From Candidatus Thiodiazotropha sp. (ex Epidulcina cf. delphinae) (GTDB lineage: Bacteria; Pseudomonadota; Gammaproteobacteria; Chromatiales; Chromatiaceae): a stretch of 64,000 bases of DNA. This document shows, in pieces, positions 28,407 to 37,989 of the stretch (within the stretch, counting starts at the first letter, position 1; the number at the start of each line of letters is the position of its first letter). A program made the position numbers and the translations under genes. The stretch is from positions 62,001 to 126,000 of the forward strand of contig JAHXHS010000001.1 of assembly GCA_025656455.1 (NCBI GenBank), in the 5' to 3' direction. The notes beneath the pieces were generated by a model. That model did no database searches and was not told the origin of the DNA. It was given only the letters and a program-made list of their open reading frames with translations.

Positions 28407-30973
28407 TGTACATCCAGGCGTGGAAATATGAGTGACGGCTGAGATCCTTGCAGGGCTTGGGAGCTCGGTGACTGATATTCGTAAGAGGTAGTGAAATCAC
28501 GACCGGTGACATCACTTGAACCGACCGTAACGACGCTGGGTTGCGAAACGGTGGAGTAGGCGCCGCATGACTCTCCCGCATCGCAGATAAAACCATCCAT
28601 GTCCATGTCGGAGCCGGCAATAATAAGATAGTCACCCGAACCGACTCCGCTGAAACTGTAGTCGGCGGCGTCACTGCTTGCCTCCACTTGAAATTCCTGT
28701 AGTGCCGCACCCGTACTGTTATCCACCAACAGTACATAGTGCGTGCCCGCATCACCGGTCAGCGAGGCATCCAGGACCTGCATGATGACCTCGACACTAG
28801 CGGTAGCGCTGCCGGCGGTTATCCCTATCGTCCCGGAGTAGGTGGCGGAAGCCAATTCGGATCTATCGACACTCACGGTGTAACTGCCGAATCCGTCGGC
28901 ATCGGCCTGGCTCGGGGCAATACTCAACCAAGCGATCTCCTCCGTGACCTGCACCGTTCCCAGATCCCCTCCGATCTGCTCGATAAAGAGGGTGGCCGAC
29001 TGAAGATTGTAGGATAGATTCATAGTCCGGGGATTGACGCTCAACGTGGGATCCACCGGCGTACCACCGCCGCCACGCTGCTGGGCGGCCTGGACCGCCT
29101 TGAAGGCGTCGATCAATCCATGACCGAACAAGTCATCCCTGCCTGCGGCGCCGATGTCTATCGTCAGCTCGCCGCTTGCGAGCATGGCGTCGAACTCAGC
29201 GGGACTCAAGGCGGGGTGGACCGCCTTCATCAATGCCGCCACACCGGCCACATGGGGCGCAGCCATGGAGGTGCCGTTATAGAATACCAACTGGTAATTG
29301 ATGGTAGCGGATGAATCATCCGCACCAATGCTAAGCACCCCATCCGGCCTTGAATCGCCGTTGAGATCCACTTGCACATCTCCCCCCGGCGCTGCGATAT
29401 CGATGGCGGAACCAAAGTTGGAATAGGGCGCCCGCCTGCGATTGATGTCCACCGCGCTGACCGAGACCACGCCTTCATAAGAGGCGGGATAGGAGAGCAG
29501 CGAGGTATTCTCGTTACCGGCGGCGGCGATGATCATTACGCCGGCATTGCGGGCGACGTTGATCGCATCCCGACTGGTTTGGTCTGGCTCGCTCCCCCCC
29601 AGGCTCAGATTGATGATATCGGCTCTCTGGGCAGGTAGCGTATTGGAATCGTTGGGTAGACCCGCCGCATAGCGGATGCCTTGGGCGATATCGTAGCTGG
29701 TGCCGCCTCCCTTGCCCAATACGCGGATTGGCATCACCCTGGTATCCCAGGCCACGCCCGCGACACCTTGTGAATTATTACTGCTGGCGGCTACCGTTCC
29801 CGCCACATGGGTGCCGTGGAACGAGGATGAACCTCCCTGTACCCCATCCCCGGGATCGTCGGGATTAGCGTCGATACCGTTGCCATCGGCCGCCATCTCC
29901 AGGTCGGAGATGAAGTCATAGCCGGCCACCAATTGCCCAGCCATGTCTGGGTGGTTCAACAAAACGCCGGTATCGACCACTGCCACGATCACGTCGTTGT
30001 CGCCTGTGGTGATATCCCAGGCCTGCGGCAGATTGATCTGAGGATAGTGCCATTGAAGGCCATAGTACTCATCATTCGGCTCCACCAAGGGCTGCAGGAT
30101 GTGGTTTGGCTCCGCATAGACAACATCACTCCGCTTGCTCAGCGCCTTGATTGCCAGCAGGGTGTCCAGTTTTTGCTGTTTCTCCAGAGAGAGCCGGGTA
30201 TCCGCTTCCTGGCGAAAGGCGGTCTGTCCAGAGCCCTGTTTGAGTTTCAGCAACCGGACTCCCCCGCTATCCCCCTGGTGATCGGCGAACTCGAACTGGT
30301 TCAAGGTGAGATCGACTTGCCTGGCGGCCTGTGTGGGCGGATTGCTGAAACGGGCGAGAATTTCACCGGGAACAAAGGGGGTGGAAAGCCTGAGGGCGCC
30401 GGCAGGCAAGGCCGAAGCGGGGGTCAGGCCGATCGAGAGCAGATAGTTGGAGGCGCCGCTGAAGACATAGACCCTGACGAAATATTGACCGTCCGAGGGT
30501 ACCACCAGGGATTCGAATTTCGCGGTCCCTATCGAGCGATCGACCTCCAAGCCGTTCGCATCATAGAGATAGAGATCGAGATCGGCGCTATCCAGGTCAG
30601 CAATATTGAGCAGCAGGGTCTGCCCGGCGGTCATATCGATCAGGAAATAGTCCTCCCGATCGCCCGCGGAGAAGGAGTTGCCGGCGTCTCCGGATCCGGC
30701 CAGATTGACGTAGCCGCCGATATTGACCGGATTAGGCACCTGTTGGGCCGCTGTGCGGGGATGGTTGGGGCTGGAAACGGTTTCGATATCGTTGACGTCG
30801 CTGTCGGTGACCACGAACGATGGCACGATCAATCGGCCGCTGACAGTCACTTGGGTTTGCGTGCCGCCATCATCATCATCACCGCCGCCACCTCCACCGC
30901 CACAAGCGGCAATGACTAAAGCCACAAGCAGGGTCAACCCTATCTTTACCTGGTTATCCATTTTCATCATCAT
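28403..30973 (-). CDS. Subtilisin-like (S8) serine protease lipoprotein
   Basis: The 856-residue protein has a lipobox (VIAAC, C24) followed by a Gly/Asp-rich linker. A pre-peptidase-like domain lies around residues 85-185 (EDYFLIDMTAGQTLLLNI). The S8 catalytic domain has D334 in AVVDTG, H386 in HGTHVAG and S569 in NGTSMAAPH. The C-terminal region has a BACON/Ig-like repeat (about 645-730) and a final beta-rich domain. All triad residues are present, so it should be an active membrane-anchored or secreted endoprotease. The last four bases overlap the PrcB-like lipoprotein gene. Confidence 0.93.
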   Translation of the reverse strand: MMMKMDNQVKIGLTLLVALVIAACGGGGGGGDDDDGGTQTQVTVSGRLIVPSFVVTDSDVNDIETVSSPNHPRTAAQQVPNPVNIGGYVNLAGSGDAGNSFSAGDREDYFLIDMTAGQTLLLNIADLDSADLDLYLYDANGLEVDRSIGTAKFESLVVPSDGQYFVRVYVFSGASNYLLSIGLTPASALPAGALRLSTPFVPGEILARFSNPPTQAARQVDLTLNQFEFADHQGDSGGVRLLKLKQGSGQTAFRQEADTRLSLEKQQKLDTLLAIKALSKRSDVVYAEPNHILQPLVEPNDEYYGLQWHYPQINLPQAWDITTGDNDVIVAVVDTGVLLNHPDMAGQLVAGYDFISDLEMAADGNGIDANPDDPGDGVQGGSSSFHGTHVAGTVAASSNNSQGVAGVAWDTRVMPIRVLGKGGGTSYDIAQGIRYAAGLPNDSNTLPAQRADIINLSLGGSEPDQTSRDAINVARNAGVMIIAAAGNENTSLLSYPASYEGVVSVSAVDINRRRAPYSNFGSAIDIAAPGGDVQVDLNGDSRPDGVLSIGADDSSATINYQLVFYNGTSMAAPHVAGVAALMKAVHPALSPAEFDAMLASGELTIDIGAAGRDDLFGHGLIDAFKAVQAAQQRGGGGTPVDPTLSVNPRTMNLSYNLQSATLFIEQIGGDLGTVQVTEEIAWLSIAPSQADADGFGSYTVSVDRSELASATYSGTIGITAGSATASVEVIMQVLDASLTGDAGTHYVLLVDNSTGAALQEFQVEASSDAADYSFSGVGSGDYLIIAGSDMDMDGFICDAGESCGAYSTVSQPSVVTVGSSDVTGRDFTTSYEYQSPSSQALQGSQPSLIFPRLDVQ

Positions 30974-31336
30974 ACCCGCTCCAAGGTTTCCCCTACCGTT
31001 TCAGTTGCTTCTCAGACCTTTGGATTGTAGTGGAATCAAAATCCATTTCAATGGCGGAATTTCCCCTATACTGAGGTAGTTAACCCGCATTTCTCACCAG
31101 GATTTGGATTTTTGGGGCAACCAAGCCGAGCATCTTGGACGATCGGGCTTGAACCATAGGCCCGGCTATGCTTCTGCGCCCGATCGTCCAAGATGCTCGG
31201 CTTGGTTGTTCCAAAAACCAGAAGTGGTGCAGGGATGCACCGTTAACGGACCTAAGGATGGAAATAGGACAGACTGTCCGATGAATGCCATATCGTGAGA
31301 GATGCTAACCTGTTCAACTTTCATAAGTTTTCCTGT

Positions 31337-31606
31337 TAGGGCCTGTTAACACTAATTTGATAGCCACTGCCAAGACCCTGTTTTTGTCCAGCAAGGCAGA
31401 AGGAGCGCGGTGTAGCTGGGTCTACATAAGCGACTGATAACGCCGCTGGGCGAAAACAGGGCCTTGGCCCTTCGGGTTGCGCCTGAAAAAGCGCCACTCG
31501 GCGTTACTCGTCGCTTATTTGGAACAACCAAACTACGCTCCTCGCGCCTTGATTGGCGCTTTTTCAGGCACAACAGTGGCTATCAAATTAGTGTTAACAG
31601 GCCCTA
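31337..31606. mobile_element. Three-armed inverted-repeat element, family B (copy B1)
   Basis: A 270-bp element with ends TAGGGCCTGTTAACACTAAT and inverse. The outer stem encloses two internal hairpin arms, one with stem GCCTGAAAAAGCGCCA. Compared with B2 and B3 both strands of the arms have changed together, so pairing is kept. The flanking TA fits TA-specific insertion. It is nested in element F. Confidence 0.75.
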
Positions 31607-31872
31607 GTGTGGTGTAACGTATAAACTGTACCAATCAGCGAGACGCTAAGCCGTTAGCTGCTAGGCGCGTTGCGCCGGGAATGGCGCGCCCTTTCCAAGC
31701 CACGCAACAACGCAGATGACGGCTTAGCGTCTCGCCCGAAGGGAGGCCCGTCAATGCCTCAATCCTGCGTTGCAGCGCTTGACAAGGGCGCTGCCATTGC
31801 CTGCGCGTTGCGCCTGGTCTTGAGGCATTGACGGGCCTCTGATTGGTACAGTTTATACGTTACACCACACTA
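31605..31872. mobile_element. Three-armed inverted-repeat element, family C
   Basis: A 268-bp element with ends TAGTGTGGTGTAACGTATAA and inverse (the stem continues to about 34 bp), and two arms with stems CGAGACGCTAAGCCGT and GCCCGTCAATGCCTCAA. Its left TA is the right TA of B1, so one was inserted at the other's edge. There is no coding capacity. Confidence 0.75.
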
Positions 31873-31957
31873 GTACGGTCCGCCTGGTGAGAAATGCGGG
31901 TTAAGGCATGGAATCAGCACTCCAGGGTTCAAAAGACGGCAACAGATCAAGACGCAT

Positions 31958-32458
31958 ATGGGACGTTACAGACCACCGGCGCAGCCCAAATCGCGCTATA
32001 TCACTGAACCTGGCTATGACCGGCTCAGAGAGGAGGAAGCTGGGCTGTGGATTCGACGCCGCGAGGTCACTCGGGCATTGGCCGCGGCGGCCGCTGAAGG
32101 GGATCGCTCCGAGAATGCGGAATATATCTATCGCAAGAAAGAGTTACGCGAAATCGACCGGCGCATCCGCTATCTTCAGAAACGCCTGCCTGAGCTGAAG
32201 GTGGTAAACCAGCCGCCGAGCAATCCTGAACAGGTCTTTTTTGCCGCTTGGGTCAAACTGGAGAGAGAGAACGGCTCTGAACGGGAGTATCGGATTGTCG
32301 GACCTGACGAGATAGATCATCAATCTGACTATATCAGCCTGGACTCCCCCCTCGCTCGCGCCCTGATGAAGCGGACATTGGATGACGAAATTCAGGTGAA
32401 GACCCCGGCGGGCACGGCGCGCTATTGGATTATCGGTATCCGCTACGAGGGCGTCTGA
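31958..32458 (+). CDS. greB: Transcription elongation factor GreB
   Basis: The 166-residue protein has the Gre-type N-terminal coiled coil (about residues 20-85) with the acidic tip and GDRSENAEYIYRKKELREID, which matches GreB. The C-terminal FKBP-like domain includes EYRIVGPDEID and the SPLARAL motif. GreB stimulates RNA cleavage in backtracked RNA polymerase. The start at 31958 gives the usual N-terminus (MGRYRPP...SRYITEPGYDRL). A nested group of inverted-repeat elements lies just upstream. Confidence 0.93.
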   Translation: MGRYRPPAQPKSRYITEPGYDRLREEEAGLWIRRREVTRALAAAAAEGDRSENAEYIYRKKELREIDRRIRYLQKRLPELKVVNQPPSNPEQVFFAAWVKLERENGSEREYRIVGPDEIDHQSDYISLDSPLARALMKRTLDDEIQVKTPAGTARYWIIGIRYEGV

Positions 32459-32489
32459 ACGCATCCAGAGTAGGTTTCTGGACTGAGAC

Positions 32490-33482
32490 CTACCATACCA
32501 GGGGTGGCTCATCCATGCGCGCAAGCTGCTCCCGCAGACTGAGGATATGCTCCTCCCAGAAACGCATGGTATCGAACCAGGGGAAGGCCTGGGGAAAGGC
32601 GGGATCCTCCCAGCGTCTGGCCAGCCATCCGGCATAGTGGACCAATCGCAGGCTGCGCAGGGCCTCGAGCAGATGGAGCTCCGCCGGATTGAAATCGCAG
32701 AAACGCGTGTACCCCTCCAGCAGGTCGGCCAGCCGCTCCGTCATGTAGCCCCGATCACCCGAAAGAAACATCCACAGATCCTGCATCGCCGGGCCTGTCC
32801 TGGCATCGTCGAAATCGACGATCTGCGGGCCCTCGTCACGCCACAGGATATTCCCCGGATGGCAGTCGCCGTGTAAACGGATAGCATTCACCGATCCGGC
32901 GCGGCCATAGCAATCCTCAATGCGCTCCACCAGATCCACCAGCAGGCTCTCGTAAGCCGGGAGCAGATGATGCGGGATAAACTCATGCTCCAACAGGTAG
33001 AGGCTGGGCTCCCGCAGATAGCTCTCAATATCGATACCGGGCCGGTGTTGGAACGACCCTGCGGCGCCCAACAGATGGATCCGACCGATAAAACGCCCCA
33101 ACTGCTCCAGTTGATGCGGATTATCCAGTTCAGGAGCACGCCCGCCCCTGCAAGGATAGAGGGCAAAGCGGATACCCTGGTAGTGCAGCAGGGTGTTGCC
33201 CTCCGCATCGGAGAGCGGCGCGATCACCGGGATCTCTTGCTCAGCCAGGGCCTGGGTAAACCGGTGCTCCTCCAGAATCGCTTGGTCGCTCCAACGCTTG
33301 GGACGGTAGAACTTGGACACCAGGGGCGCGCCCTCCTCCACACCGACCTGGTAGACCCGGTTTTCATAGCTGTTTAGGGCAAGGAACTGCCCGTTGCAGA
33401 GGACTCCGGTCGATTCGATGGCATCCAACATGACATCGGGAGTCAGGGCGGCGAAGGCCTGTGGGCTGGCAACATCTTCCAT
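32490..33482 (-). CDS. srkA: Stress response kinase SrkA (YihE/RdoA family)
   Basis: The 330-residue protein has the family opening LTPDVMLDAIESTG, the nucleotide-loop segment ALNSYENRVYQVG, the catalytic loop HGDCHPGNILW and the metal-binding VDFDDA. It is a eukaryotic-like Ser/Thr kinase that in E. coli counteracts stress-induced death and Cpx signalling. Length and motifs match the family throughout. The gene stands 30 bp upstream of nothing conserved; its start lies 30 bp from the yaeQ stop, and the two may be co-transcribed on the reverse strand. Confidence 0.92.
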   Translation of the reverse strand: MEDVASPQAFAALTPDVMLDAIESTGVLCNGQFLALNSYENRVYQVGVEEGAPLVSKFYRPKRWSDQAILEEHRFTQALAEQEIPVIAPLSDAEGNTLLHYQGIRFALYPCRGGRAPELDNPHQLEQLGRFIGRIHLLGAAGSFQHRPGIDIESYLREPSLYLLEHEFIPHHLLPAYESLLVDLVERIEDCYGRAGSVNAIRLHGDCHPGNILWRDEGPQIVDFDDARTGPAMQDLWMFLSGDRGYMTERLADLLEGYTRFCDFNPAELHLLEALRSLRLVHYAGWLARRWEDPAFPQAFPWFDTMRFWEEHILSLREQLARMDEPPLVW

Positions 33483-33512
33483 ACAGGCAATGTATCGGAT
33501 AACCGGCTTCGA

Positions 33513-34049
33513 TTACAGCCTGCTGTTCAATTCGACGCTAACGGTTTGGCGGTCGTCGCCCAGCCAGACCTGGTTCTCCTGGATAGTGGCATGGAGGCGC
33601 ATGTTACGCTGCACCAAATCTTCCAAACGGGCCTCGCCGGTCACCAACAACATTACCACACGCAGGTTGGAAAACCGCTTCAGCGCACGCTGGTTCTGCT
33701 CCCACCAGATGGCGGCGGCACGTTCGGCATAGGGATAGACAATCACCTGCTTCGCCCGCCCGCAGGCGCGTCGCAAGCGTTTTTCATCGGGCTGCCCCAG
33801 TTCGATCCACAGCTCGATTTCATCACTCAGGCTCTTCTGCCAAAGATCGGGCTCATCGTCGCTACTCAACCCCTTTGTAAAATCCAGGGCATGATTGGCG
33901 TTGAGAATGAAAGCAAGCAGACGCACCAGCATGCGCTCATCCGTCTCGGAGGGGTGACGCGCCAAGGTCAGGCTATAAGTTTGAAAATGGCGCCTCTCCA
34001 TATCGGAGACCTGTAACTCAATTTTGAAAATCGTTGCCTTAAGCGCCAA
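33513..34049 (-). CDS. yaeQ: YaeQ family protein
   Basis: The 178-residue protein matches YaeQ along its length: the start MALKATIFKIELQVSDMERRHF, the central HPSETDERMLVRLLAFILNA and the later QVIVYPYAERAAAIWW. The fold is PD-(D/E)XK nuclease-like, but the biological role is unsettled; a link to RfaH function was proposed in E. coli. It lies 30 bp downstream of gltA on the same strand. Confidence 0.93.
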   Translation of the reverse strand: MALKATIFKIELQVSDMERRHFQTYSLTLARHPSETDERMLVRLLAFILNANHALDFTKGLSSDDEPDLWQKSLSDEIELWIELGQPDEKRLRRACGRAKQVIVYPYAERAAAIWWEQNQRALKRFSNLRVVMLLVTGEARLEDLVQRNMRLHATIQENQVWLGDDRQTVSVELNSRL

Positions 34050-34079
34050 TCGGATACCGCCCTGCTCGCTGTGGATTGA

Positions 34080-35375
34080 TCAACGCTGATCCAAGGGTAC
34101 GAAATCTCGTCGCGGCGAGCCCATGTAGACTTGGCGCGGCCGACCGATTCGCTGTAATGGATCGCTCATCATCTCCATCCAGTGGGAGACCCAACCCACC
34201 GTCCTGGCGATAGCGAACATCACCGTGAACATATTGTTGGGAATATGCAACGCACGATAGATAATCCCGGAATAAAAGTCCACATTGGGATAGAGCTTGC
34301 GCGCCAGGAAATAGTCATCCTTGAGTGCGATCTCCTCCAGCCTCAGCGCCAGCTCGAACATCGGATTGTTACTGTCCGCAAGCTCCTCAAGGACTGTCCT
34401 GCACATCTCGCGCAGGATGTTGGCGCGCGGATCATAGTGCTTATAGACCCTGTGACCGAATCCCATGAGGCGGAAAGGATCCTTTTTGTCCTTCGCCTTG
34501 GCGATATATCGATCAATACGCGATACGTCACCTATCTCGGTCAGCATATTCAGCACAGCCTCGTTCGCACCGCCATGGGCCGGTCCCCAGAGTGAGGCAA
34601 TCCCTGCCGCCAGGCAGGCGAAGGGATTGGCCTGTGAACTACCTGCCAGCCTGACAGTGGAAGTGCTGGCGTTTTGTTCATGATCGGCATGTAGAATGAA
34701 CAACAGATTCAGGGCCTGCACGGCTATCGGGTGCGCTTGATACGGCTCACAGGGGGTGGCGAACATCATCTTCAGCAGATTGGCGCAATATGAAAGGTCA
34801 TTGTCCGGATAGATAATCGGCTCACCGACATTGTGCTTATAGCTGGCTGCGGCTATGGTCGGCATCTTGGCGATCAGCCGGTGAGCGGATATCTCCCGAT
34901 GGCGGGGATTATTGATATCCAGCGAGTCGTGATAAAAGGCCGAGAGAGATCCCACCACACCGACCATGATCGCCATCGGATGCGCATCATAGTGAAAACC
35001 ACCGAAAAAATCCTTCAGATTCTCATTCAACATCGTATGATATGTGATGATATCGTCGAACTCCCGCAACTGTTCTCCATTCGGCAATTCACCATACAGT
35101 AACAGATAGGCCACCTCGATATAATCCGCCTCCGCCGCCAACTGTTCGATGGGATAACCGCGATACTCCAGAATGCCGGCCTCTCCATCGATATAGGTGA
35201 TGCTGCTTTCACAACTGGCTGTTGACATGAACCCCGGATCATAGGTGAACAACCCCTGATTCCGATAGAGTTTGGTCACATCCACTGCCAACGGGCCCTG
35301 AACCGGTCTCTTCACCGGCAGTTGAACCCTTTCCTGATGTGCATCTTCCTGTATTAAATAGTATTTATCAGTCAT
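34080..35375 (-). CDS. gltA: Citrate synthase (hexameric type)
   Basis: Citrate synthase condenses acetyl-CoA with oxaloacetate at the entry to the TCA cycle. The 431-residue protein has the catalytic residues H267 (GPAHGGAN), H308 (GFGHRVYK) and D366 (PNVDFYSG), plus the [10 protein letters not shown] motif at 229-238. Size and N-terminal domain fit the NADH-sensitive Gram-negative type. It joins the acs block of this window functionally as the consumer of acetyl-CoA, though they are 16 kb apart. Confidence 0.97.
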   Translation of the reverse strand: MTDKYYLIQEDAHQERVQLPVKRPVQGPLAVDVTKLYRNQGLFTYDPGFMSTASCESSITYIDGEAGILEYRGYPIEQLAAEADYIEVAYLLLYGELPNGEQLREFDDIITYHTMLNENLKDFFGGFHYDAHPMAIMVGVVGSLSAFYHDSLDINNPRHREISAHRLIAKMPTIAAASYKHNVGEPIIYPDNDLSYCANLLKMMFATPCEPYQAHPIAVQALNLLFILHADHEQNASTSTVRLAGSSQANPFACLAAGIASLWGPAHGGANEAVLNMLTEIGDVSRIDRYIAKAKDKKDPFRLMGFGHRVYKHYDPRANILREMCRTVLEELADSNNPMFELALRLEEIALKDDYFLARKLYPNVDFYSGIIYRALHIPNNMFTVMFAIARTVGWVSHWMEMMSDPLQRIGRPRQVYMGSPRRDFVPLDQR

Positions 35376-35540
35376 TGTTATTCACCTGACAAGTTACCGG
35401 ACTAAACCCTGATCCAACACAAAACATTGAAAAAAGGGGTTTCCATATTAGACAGGACAGAGATGACGGCGTTCTGTCTCTATCTCATGGAATGGCTTAG
35501 TCGAGACCGGCCAATCGATCAATCAAGAAATACCGGCCGT

Positions 35541-35957
35541 CTATTCCACGACTTTACGGCGTAACGCTTTCTGCTGCCCGCGCTTGCTCTTACTCTCGAG
35601 TCGTCGCTTGCGCGAGGCCAACGTAGGCTTGGTCGCAACACGTTTCTTTCGAGTGACCACCACACTCCGAATCAGAGTCTGGAGACGCTGCAGGGCATCT
35701 TGACGATTCTTCTCCTGATCTCGATAGCGTTGCGCCTTGATAACGATAACCCCTTCACGACTGATCCTCTTGTCCCGCAGTTTCAACAGGCGCGACCGGT
35801 ACAGATCGGGCAATGATGAGGTAGTGATGTCAAAGCGCAAATGAATAGCCGAGGAGACTTTGTTGACGTTTTGCCCACCGGCTCCCTGTGCGCGAATGGC
35901 GCTGAGTTCGATCTCGTTATCGGGGATCAGGACTTGATTGGATATTTTCAGCGCCAT
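35541..35957 (-). CDS. arfB: Ribosome rescue peptidyl-tRNA hydrolase ArfB (YaeJ)
   Basis: The 138-residue protein has the GGQ catalytic motif at residues 27-29 (RAQGAGGQNVNKVS) and a long basic C-terminal tail (KPTLASRKRRLESKSKRGQQ) that enters the empty mRNA channel. This matches ArfB, which frees ribosomes stalled on truncated mRNA. The size rules out full release factors RF1/RF2. It is transcribed on the reverse strand upstream of gltA. Confidence 0.95.
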   Translation of the reverse strand: MALKISNQVLIPDNEIELSAIRAQGAGGQNVNKVSSAIHLRFDITTSSLPDLYRSRLLKLRDKRISREGVIVIKAQRYRDQEKNRQDALQRLQTLIRSVVVTRKKRVATKPTLASRKRRLESKSKRGQQKALRRKVVE

Positions 35958-36168
35958 CGGATCTTAAGTGGGAGTATAGACTGGTAATAATGAGGATTAC
36001 AGACAGGCCGTGGTCAAGTCAAACCATTTACGGCTCTTCCCCCTATTCGAGCAGGTAAAAAATTCAAGCGCACCAAACAATATCGAACTGGATTTGTCCG
36101 CAAATGAACGCTAATGTGAATCGCCCATTCTGTACCACGCCTTGATCGTTTTCAATCACTGCTTCTGC

Positions 36169-36437
36169 TAGGGCCTGTTAACACGAATCGGATTGCCACT
36201 GTTGTGCCTGAAAAAGCCCCAATCAAGGCGCGAGGAGCGCGGTTTGGTCGTTCCAAATAAGCGACGAGCAACGCCGAGTGGGGCTTTTTCAGGCGCAACC
36301 CGAAGGGCCAGGGGCCATTTTTCACCCAGCGGCGTTATCACTCGCTCATGTAGCTGGGCTACACTATGCTCGTTCTGCCTTGCTGGGTAAAAAATGGCCC
36401 CTGGCAGTGGCAATCCGATTAGTGTTAACAGGCCCTA
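36169..36437. mobile_element. Three-armed inverted-repeat element, family B (copy B2)
   Basis: Ends TAGGGCCTGTTAACACGAAT (left) and the inverse with one change. The two arms have stems GCCTGAAAAAGCCCCA and CCAGGGGCCATTTTTCACCC. It is inverted relative to B3 and otherwise nearly identical. It occupies most of the 558-bp gap between arfB and the sugar dehydrogenase gene; the rest of the gap shows nothing. Confidence 0.8.
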
Positions 36438-36515
36438 ATATTCTGAGATAGCGTATCGTATCGTCTGGCATTTTCAGCGTGGCGCCAAACCGCCACCCCT
36501 GCTTGAAGAGAACCG

Positions 36516-37676
36516 ATGACTCATCCACTACAGATATTATTCGTCCTGATTGCGGCTTTCCCCGCTTCTATCGCCGTTGCCGTGCCGGCATCGGTTTTTC
36601 AGACGGAGAAGCATCGCATCTCCTACGAGGTTGTCACCCAAGGCTTGTCTCACCCCTGGGCCCTCGCCTTTCTGCCCGACGGTAAGATGCTAGTCAGCGA
36701 ACGAGCGGGCAGACTGCGCCTGATCGATAGTGAGGGGAAGCTCGATCCCAAGCCGATACAGGGACTCCCACCCATCCGGCAGCAGGGACAGGGAGGTCTC
36801 CTCGACCTGGCCCTGCACCCGAAATTCAGGGAGAACCGCTGGCTCTATTTTTCCTATGCCGAGTCCGAAAACGGTGTCTACGGCAGCGCTGTGGCGCGCG
36901 GCAGGCTGAATGGCCACCGCCTCGATCAGCTAGAGATGATATTCCGCATGGCGCGCAAGACGGATTCACGGCGACATTTCGGATCCCGACTGGCGTTCGA
37001 TCGCCAAGGACATCTCTTCATCACCCTGGGGGACCGTGGCGACCGGCCGCGGGCGCAAGACCTCAATGATCATGCCGGCTCCCTGATCCGCCTGCATGAC
37101 GACGGGAGTATCCCCGATGACAATCCGTTCGTTGGACGCAGCGACGCCAAACCGGAAATCTACAGCTACGGCCATCGCAACATACAGGGGGCCGCCCTAC
37201 ACCCGCGCACGCACAGACTCTGGATTCATGAACACGGCCCCCAGGGCGGCGACGAAATCAATATCCCGGAACCGGGGGTAAACCACGGCTGGCCGGTCAT
37301 CACTTATGGCGTGAACTACTTTATCGGCACTAAGATCGGTGAAGGCACACACAAAACCGGCATGGCCCAACCGATTTACTACTGGACGCCATCCATCGCG
37401 CCATCCGGTATGGCCTTCTACACCGGTGATCGGTTCGAAAACTGGAAAGACAATCTATTTGTGGGTTCACTCAAATTCCAGCAGTTAGTCAGGCTCGAAC
37501 TGAATGGAAAGCGTGTCATACACGAGGAGCGTGTGTTGACCGGAGAACTGGGGAGAATCCGTGACGTAAGGCAGGGGCCCGATGGACTGCTCTATCTGCT
37601 CACGGATGAAGCTGAGGGTAAACTGGTTCGCTTGCTTCCGCAGCCCCCCCTTGAGGCCTTACCGAAGGCGAAGTGA
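36516..37676 (+). CDS. Exported PQQ-dependent sugar dehydrogenase family protein
   Basis: The 386-residue protein has a signal peptide (cleavage after about residue 22, SIAVAVPA) and the six-bladed propeller of the soluble aldose sugar dehydrogenase family (YliI-like). Motifs include HPWALAFLPDGKMLVSERAGRL, GGLLDLALHPKF, HFGSRLAFD, ITLGDRG and HEHGPQGGDEIN. Relatives oxidise aldoses in the periplasm using PQQ. No PQQ synthesis genes lie in the window, so it may depend on external cofactor or on genes elsewhere. The start has no strong ribosome binding site but fits the signal peptide. Confidence 0.88.
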   Translation: MTHPLQILFVLIAAFPASIAVAVPASVFQTEKHRISYEVVTQGLSHPWALAFLPDGKMLVSERAGRLRLIDSEGKLDPKPIQGLPPIRQQGQGGLLDLALHPKFRENRWLYFSYAESENGVYGSAVARGRLNGHRLDQLEMIFRMARKTDSRRHFGSRLAFDRQGHLFITLGDRGDRPRAQDLNDHAGSLIRLHDDGSIPDDNPFVGRSDAKPEIYSYGHRNIQGAALHPRTHRLWIHEHGPQGGDEINIPEPGVNHGWPVITYGVNYFIGTKIGEGTHKTGMAQPIYYWTPSIAPSGMAFYTGDRFENWKDNLFVGSLKFQQLVRLELNGKRVIHEERVLTGELGRIRDVRQGPDGLLYLLTDEAEGKLVRLLPQPPLEALPKAK

Positions 37677-37702
37677 TTGCCTTGCGCCAGGCCTTTCACT
37701 CA

Positions 37703-37989
37703 TTATTAACCCGGCGACCAAATAGTGTACTTTCAGGGCTACAAGAATGCCCTTGATCAAGGCGTGGCTCGCAGGCAATGGTGATTCCCTTGTCAAGAGT
37801 CACAACGAAGAGCAAGGGCATTCTTGTAGCCCCTAACAGATTGATATTTAATAGACAGGCCGCAGTGTGCCTGCCTGCAGGCTGCGTTATCAAAACTTGC
37901 TGTAGGGCGGCTACAACGGCGTTTTGATGCCTTGCTGCAGGCAGGCACACTGCGGCTGAAAGTACACTATTTGGTCGCCGGGTTAATAA
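37703..37989. mobile_element. Three-armed inverted-repeat element, family A (copy A1)
   Basis: A 287-bp element whose ends are TTAACCCGGCGACCAAATAG and inverse, extending to about 31 bp. Arm 1 has stem GGCTACAAGAATGCCCTTG and arm 2 has stem GCCGCAGTGTGCCTGCCTGC. It differs from A2 at 52915 by a single base in my reading. Its right end supplies the last codons and stop of the thioredoxin/NHL gene. Confidence 0.85.

Larger units (their letters stand above)
31080..31904. mobile_element. Inverted-repeat element family F, interrupted by elements B1 and C1
   Basis: TTAACCCGCATTTCTCACCA and the exact inverse at 31885-31904 are the ends. Inside the left end lies a large hairpin arm (about 31108-31222) whose stem includes AACCAAGCCGAGCATCTTGG. 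The rest of the element is split by insertion of B1 at 31337 and C1 at 31605. This 984-bp gap between the subtilase and greB genes holds no gene. Confidence 0.6.
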
